From positions 1 through 21,171 of the IMG/VR virus record IMGVR_UViG_3300029989_000174: 21,171 bases of DNA. One strand, given 5' to 3'. Shown here piece by piece: positions 19,148 to 21,171 of the stretch (its first letter is position 1; each line of letters starts with the position of its first letter). The notes under the pieces were generated by a model that worked only from the letters and a program-made list of their open reading frames with translations, was not told where the DNA came from and ran no database searches. Source of the DNA: a virus. A program made the translations under genes and the position numbers.

Positions 19148-20719
19148 ATGCAAAAAGCCGTAATATACGTTAGAGTCTCAACGGACGAGCAAGCAAAGCA
19201 TGGGTATAGCATTGATATGCAACAAAACCAATGTTTAAATTTTGCACAAAGCAATAATTATCAAGTAACCAATATTTATATTGATGATGGGTATACCGCC
19301 AAAAATATGAATAGACCACAATTAAAAAAGATGCTTGAGGATGTTAAAAAACGAAGTAACGGAATTTCTGCGGTTATCGCTTGGCGTTGTGATAGGGTTG
19401 TAAGGAATAATAGCAATTATTTTGCAAAAATAATACCGCATTTCGAAAAATACGGCATTTTGTTGCTCTCTGCTACTGAAAATAACGATATGAATACGCC
19501 CTATGGACGTTATATCCGTAATAACCAAATAAATAATGCAGAATTAGAATCGGGCTTAACTTCAATTCGTACAATCGAAAATTTAAAGGAAAAAGCAAGA
19601 CAGGGATATTATCCGGGGGCAATAGTGCCAATAGGCTATAAGCGAATCGAAAAAAATCGAAAAAAGATTATTATTCCGGATGTAGAAAAAGCTCATTTTG
19701 TTAAACAACTTTTTGAACTATACGCCACAGGACTCTATACCCAAAAATCCCTAGCCGTTGAAATGAGCAAACGAGGATTTACAACAAAAAAAAATAAACC
19801 TTGCGACCGAAAAGTTGTAGAAAATATTTTAAATAACAATATTATGTTTTATATAGGTAAATTCTATTGGACTTCCACCGACCCTCTTACCATGGGGAAA
19901 GTACAAAAACTATATCCCGGCAAACACGAAGCCATTATCCCTTTCGAATTATATAAAACCGTGCTTAGCGTAATGGGAGAAAACACAAATTTAAAAGTTA
20001 ATACCCATGACTTTTTATATAAAGGCTTAGTAAAATGTCAACAAACAGGAAAATTATTCGTGGGCGAAAAACAAAGGGGTGAGCATAAAAGTAGTGAATA
20101 TAAGTATTATAGATGCCATCATTGTGATTTAGAGTGTGCAAAAGAATGTAAGAAGATAATTAAAGAAGAAGTTATAACAGAGACTATACTAGAAATATTT
20201 AAAAGCTTCCATCTTAGTGATGAAGAGCTTAAAAATACGAAAGCAGATTTAAAAGGTATTTTAAATTATAGTGAACAATTGAACGAAAAACGAAAAAGCC
20301 AAATAGAAGGTCAATTAACTAAATTAAAAAATAGATTAAACATGCTTTATGAAGATAAATTGGATGATGTTATAACGGAAGAAATATATTTTAATAAACG
20401 CGAAACATATCAAAATCAGATAGACGATTTGACACTTGAATATACTGCATTGATGAAAACAAACACCGAAATTATGTCAAGATTAGATATGATGCTCGAA
20501 CTCTGTAAAGACCTTTACGGAACGTATTTACGCCTTAGTGATGAGAAAAAGCGCGAATTAATAAAAATCCTCTGCTCGAACCTTTTTTGGGATGGCTCAA
20601 AGCTAATAATAACAATAAAAAGCGCGTTTTCGAGCTTGCTCAAATTCGCGCTTTTAAAAAATGGGGCGGGAGATGGGGTTCGAACCCACGTATATCGGCA
20701 CCACAAGCCGAGGTCTTAA
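19148..20719 (+). CDS. Large serine integrase
   Basis: A 523-residue site-specific recombinase. Resolvase domain at 1-150: VIYVRVSTDEQ with catalytic Ser11, then RCDRVVRN with the conserved Arg. The recombinase DNA-binding domain follows (GAIVPIGYKR at about 158, then LYATGLYTQKSLAVEMSKRG). The zinc-ribbon is unusual: KCQQTGK has only one Cys and is followed by CHHCDLECAKEC. A long coiled coil spans about 365-460, as in large serine integrases. The last ~17 residues (GDGVRTHVYRHHKPRS) come from antisense tRNA-His, so the end changes when the prophage leaves. It integrates and, with a directionality factor, excises the prophage. No excisionase gene is recognised. AAAGG lies before the ATG. Confidence 0.95.
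   Translation: MQKAVIYVRVSTDEQAKHGYSIDMQQNQCLNFAQSNNYQVTNIYIDDGYTAKNMNRPQLKKMLEDVKKRSNGISAVIAWRCDRVVRNNSNYFAKIIPHFEKYGILLLSATENNDMNTPYGRYIRNNQINNAELESGLTSIRTIENLKEKARQGYYPGAIVPIGYKRIEKNRKKIIIPDVEKAHFVKQLFELYATGLYTQKSLAVEMSKRGFTTKKNKPCDRKVVENILNNNIMFYIGKFYWTSTDPLTMGKVQKLYPGKHEAIIPFELYKTVLSVMGENTNLKVNTHDFLYKGLVKCQQTGKLFVGEKQRGEHKSSEYKYYRCHHCDLECAKECKKIIKEEVITETILEIFKSFHLSDEELKNTKADLKGILNYSEQLNEKRKSQIEGQLTKLKNRLNMLYEDKLDDVITEEIYFNKRETYQNQIDDLTLEYTALMKTNTEIMSRLDMMLELCKDLYGTYLRLSDEKKRELIKILCSNLFWDGSKLIITIKSAFSSLLKFALLKNGAGDGVRTHVYRHHKPRS
20618..20655 (-). terminator. tRNA-His terminator inside the integrase reading frame
   Basis: AAAAGCGCG (20618-20626) pairs with CGCGCTTTT (20647-20655), with an inner GAGC/GCTC stem. 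Read leftward from tRNA-His it is followed by TATTGTTATT, with T-run TTTTT. It sits 7 bases past the tRNA 3' end and within the last 30 integrase codons. In the rightward direction the T-run is short, so it may serve weakly there. Confidence 0.6.
20662..20719. other. Attachment site region (prophage-host junction)
   Basis: The integrase frame enters the tRNA 3' half and stops at TAA 20717-20719. The true junction lies at or left of this point. The partner copy would be past the left end of the window and is not visible here. Confidence 0.5.
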
Positions 20720-20738
20720 CCACTTGACGACACCCGCC
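20662..20738 (-). tRNA. tRNA-His (anticodon GTG), phage integration site
   Basis: A full cloverleaf, 77 bases with the encoded CCA: acceptor 5' end GGCGGGTG with the extra G-1 of tRNA-His, D arm TCAAGTGGTTAAGACC, anticodon arm TCGGC-TTGTGGT-GCCGA with anticodon GTG, T arm GTGGG-TTCGAAC-CCCAT, acceptor 3' end CTCCCGC, discriminator C73, CCA. One T-T mismatch is seen in the acceptor (pair 6-67). Its 3' end faces the integrase, as usual for phages that use tRNA genes and rebuild the 3' part. The crossover point cannot be fixed without the other prophage end. Confidence 0.93.
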
Positions 20739-20855
20739 ATTTGTTCGTAGTCTGAGCGAAGCGAAGATAATATACGACGTACGCTTTTGACTTTAAGTTT
20801 TCAAGCTGAAATGTCCAACTTCGTAGCCCGAGCTTGCACTAGTGACTACACTTTT

Positions 20856-20883
20856 ATTATAGTATAAAAATTTTAACTGTCAA
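20856..20883 (-). promoter_or_regulatory. Promoter of tRNA-His
   Basis: Read leftward: TTGACA (20878-20883), 16-base spacer, TATAAT (20856-20861). Both boxes are perfect consensus. Transcription would start near 20849, about 110 bases before the tRNA, and end at the terminator inside the integrase gene. Confidence 0.85.
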
Positions 20884-20946
20884 AGCTATGTTTTTAATCC
20901 ATCCACCTCGCCCCATCCCACAAGGACGACAAAACATAAATAAACC

Positions 20947-20979
20947 CAAAAAAATCCCGCATCATCTGCGAGATTTTTT
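20947..20979 (-). terminator. Intrinsic terminator of a host gene to the right
   Basis: AAATCCCGCA pairs with TGCGAGATTT (20951-20960 with 20966-20975, approximate) around a short loop. In the leftward direction the stem is complete with one G-U pair and is followed by a long T-run; in the rightward direction one mismatch arises. It probably ends a host transcript entering from the right. Confidence 0.55.
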
Positions 20980-21171
20980 AATCTTTATCTTGGCTCCAAT
21001 AAGTTCAGGATACGCATATCCGTATGACCTAAAGGTCTACGGCTTTTGCTATAGCAAATTGATTATACTTTACGTCATCCTGGCTTGAGCTGTAGGCGAG
21101 CACCGAGCCGTACAGATCAGGATCAGGGTTTCCGTGGAACTTGTTTCAGGATCGCATAAGCGAACGACAAT
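20980..21171. repeat. Host intergenic palindrome-rich repeat (REP-like)
   Basis: Short palindromes stand close together: ATACG/CGTAT, GACCT/AGGTC, TTTGCTATAGCAAA (14-bp palindrome), and CATCCTG with CAGGATC repeated (near 21080, 21120 and 21150). The phrase AACTTGTTTCAGGATC resembles interspersed intergenic repeats of many bacteria. No gene is convincing in 20739-21171. The segment 20739-20848 is the tRNA leader, in which I see nothing specific. Confidence 0.4.

Noticed and set aside
20888-21088. 66-codon rightward ORF in the host flank
   Set aside because: It runs through the terminator hairpin and the palindromic repeats, has no ribosome site and reads as non-protein-like sequence.

Overview
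This window is most of a temperate tailed-phage genome (prophage) integrated at a host tRNA-His gene. The phage part runs from the left edge to about 20,660-20,720. The last ~430 bases are host chromosome. The left edge cuts the major capsid gene, so the tail, lysis and distal attachment site lie outside. The DNA is AT-rich, start sites mostly carry AAGGAG-type ribosome sites, and two prophage genes encode Sec signal peptides. The host tRNA-His has an encoded CCA and a C73 discriminator. This fits a low-GC bacterium, probably diderm, but I cannot name the lineage. The C73/G-1 pair argues against most Alphaproteobacteria, whose tRNA-His usually lacks it.

Layout, following leftward transcription (minus strand) from the switch at about 17,100: an early module opens with a ribbon-helix-helix regulator that is only 44 codons long, followed by several very small genes. 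A promoter at 15,932-15,960 heads the recombination and replication module: small proteins, a RecE-like PD-(D/E)XK exonuclease, a RecT-like annealing protein, a small DUF736-like protein, a four-cysteine small protein and a replication initiator. The initiator gene contains an iteron array and an AT-rich palindrome that look like the phage origin. Next come an HTH protein, unknown genes, a DPPY-type DNA methyltransferase, a MazG-like pyrophosphohydrolase, more unknown genes and a cytosine-5 DNA methyltransferase. After these come tiny ORFs (one a 28-residue membrane peptide) and a stand-alone LuxR-type HTH. The late module then reads TerS, TerL, portal, MuF-type minor capsid protein, a small protein, scaffold and major capsid protein.

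Rightward (plus strand) from the switch are a CI-like repressor, an Xre regulator resembling restriction-modification controller (C) proteins, two secreted proteins that look like lysogenic-conversion cargo, and a large serine integrase. The last ~17 codons of the integrase are read from the antisense strand of the tRNA-His gene.

The most notable feature is the switch. One 34-bp near-palindrome (17,068-17,101) holds two good sigma70-type promoters, in opposite orientation and almost fully overlapping, one for the repressor and one for the RHH-led lytic operon. Other points to check are the origin inside the initiator gene, the tRNA terminator inside the integrase reading frame, a second in-frame start at the end of the cytosine methyltransferase, and about nine short genes hidden between the obvious ones. 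All function calls come from reading motifs; no database search was possible.
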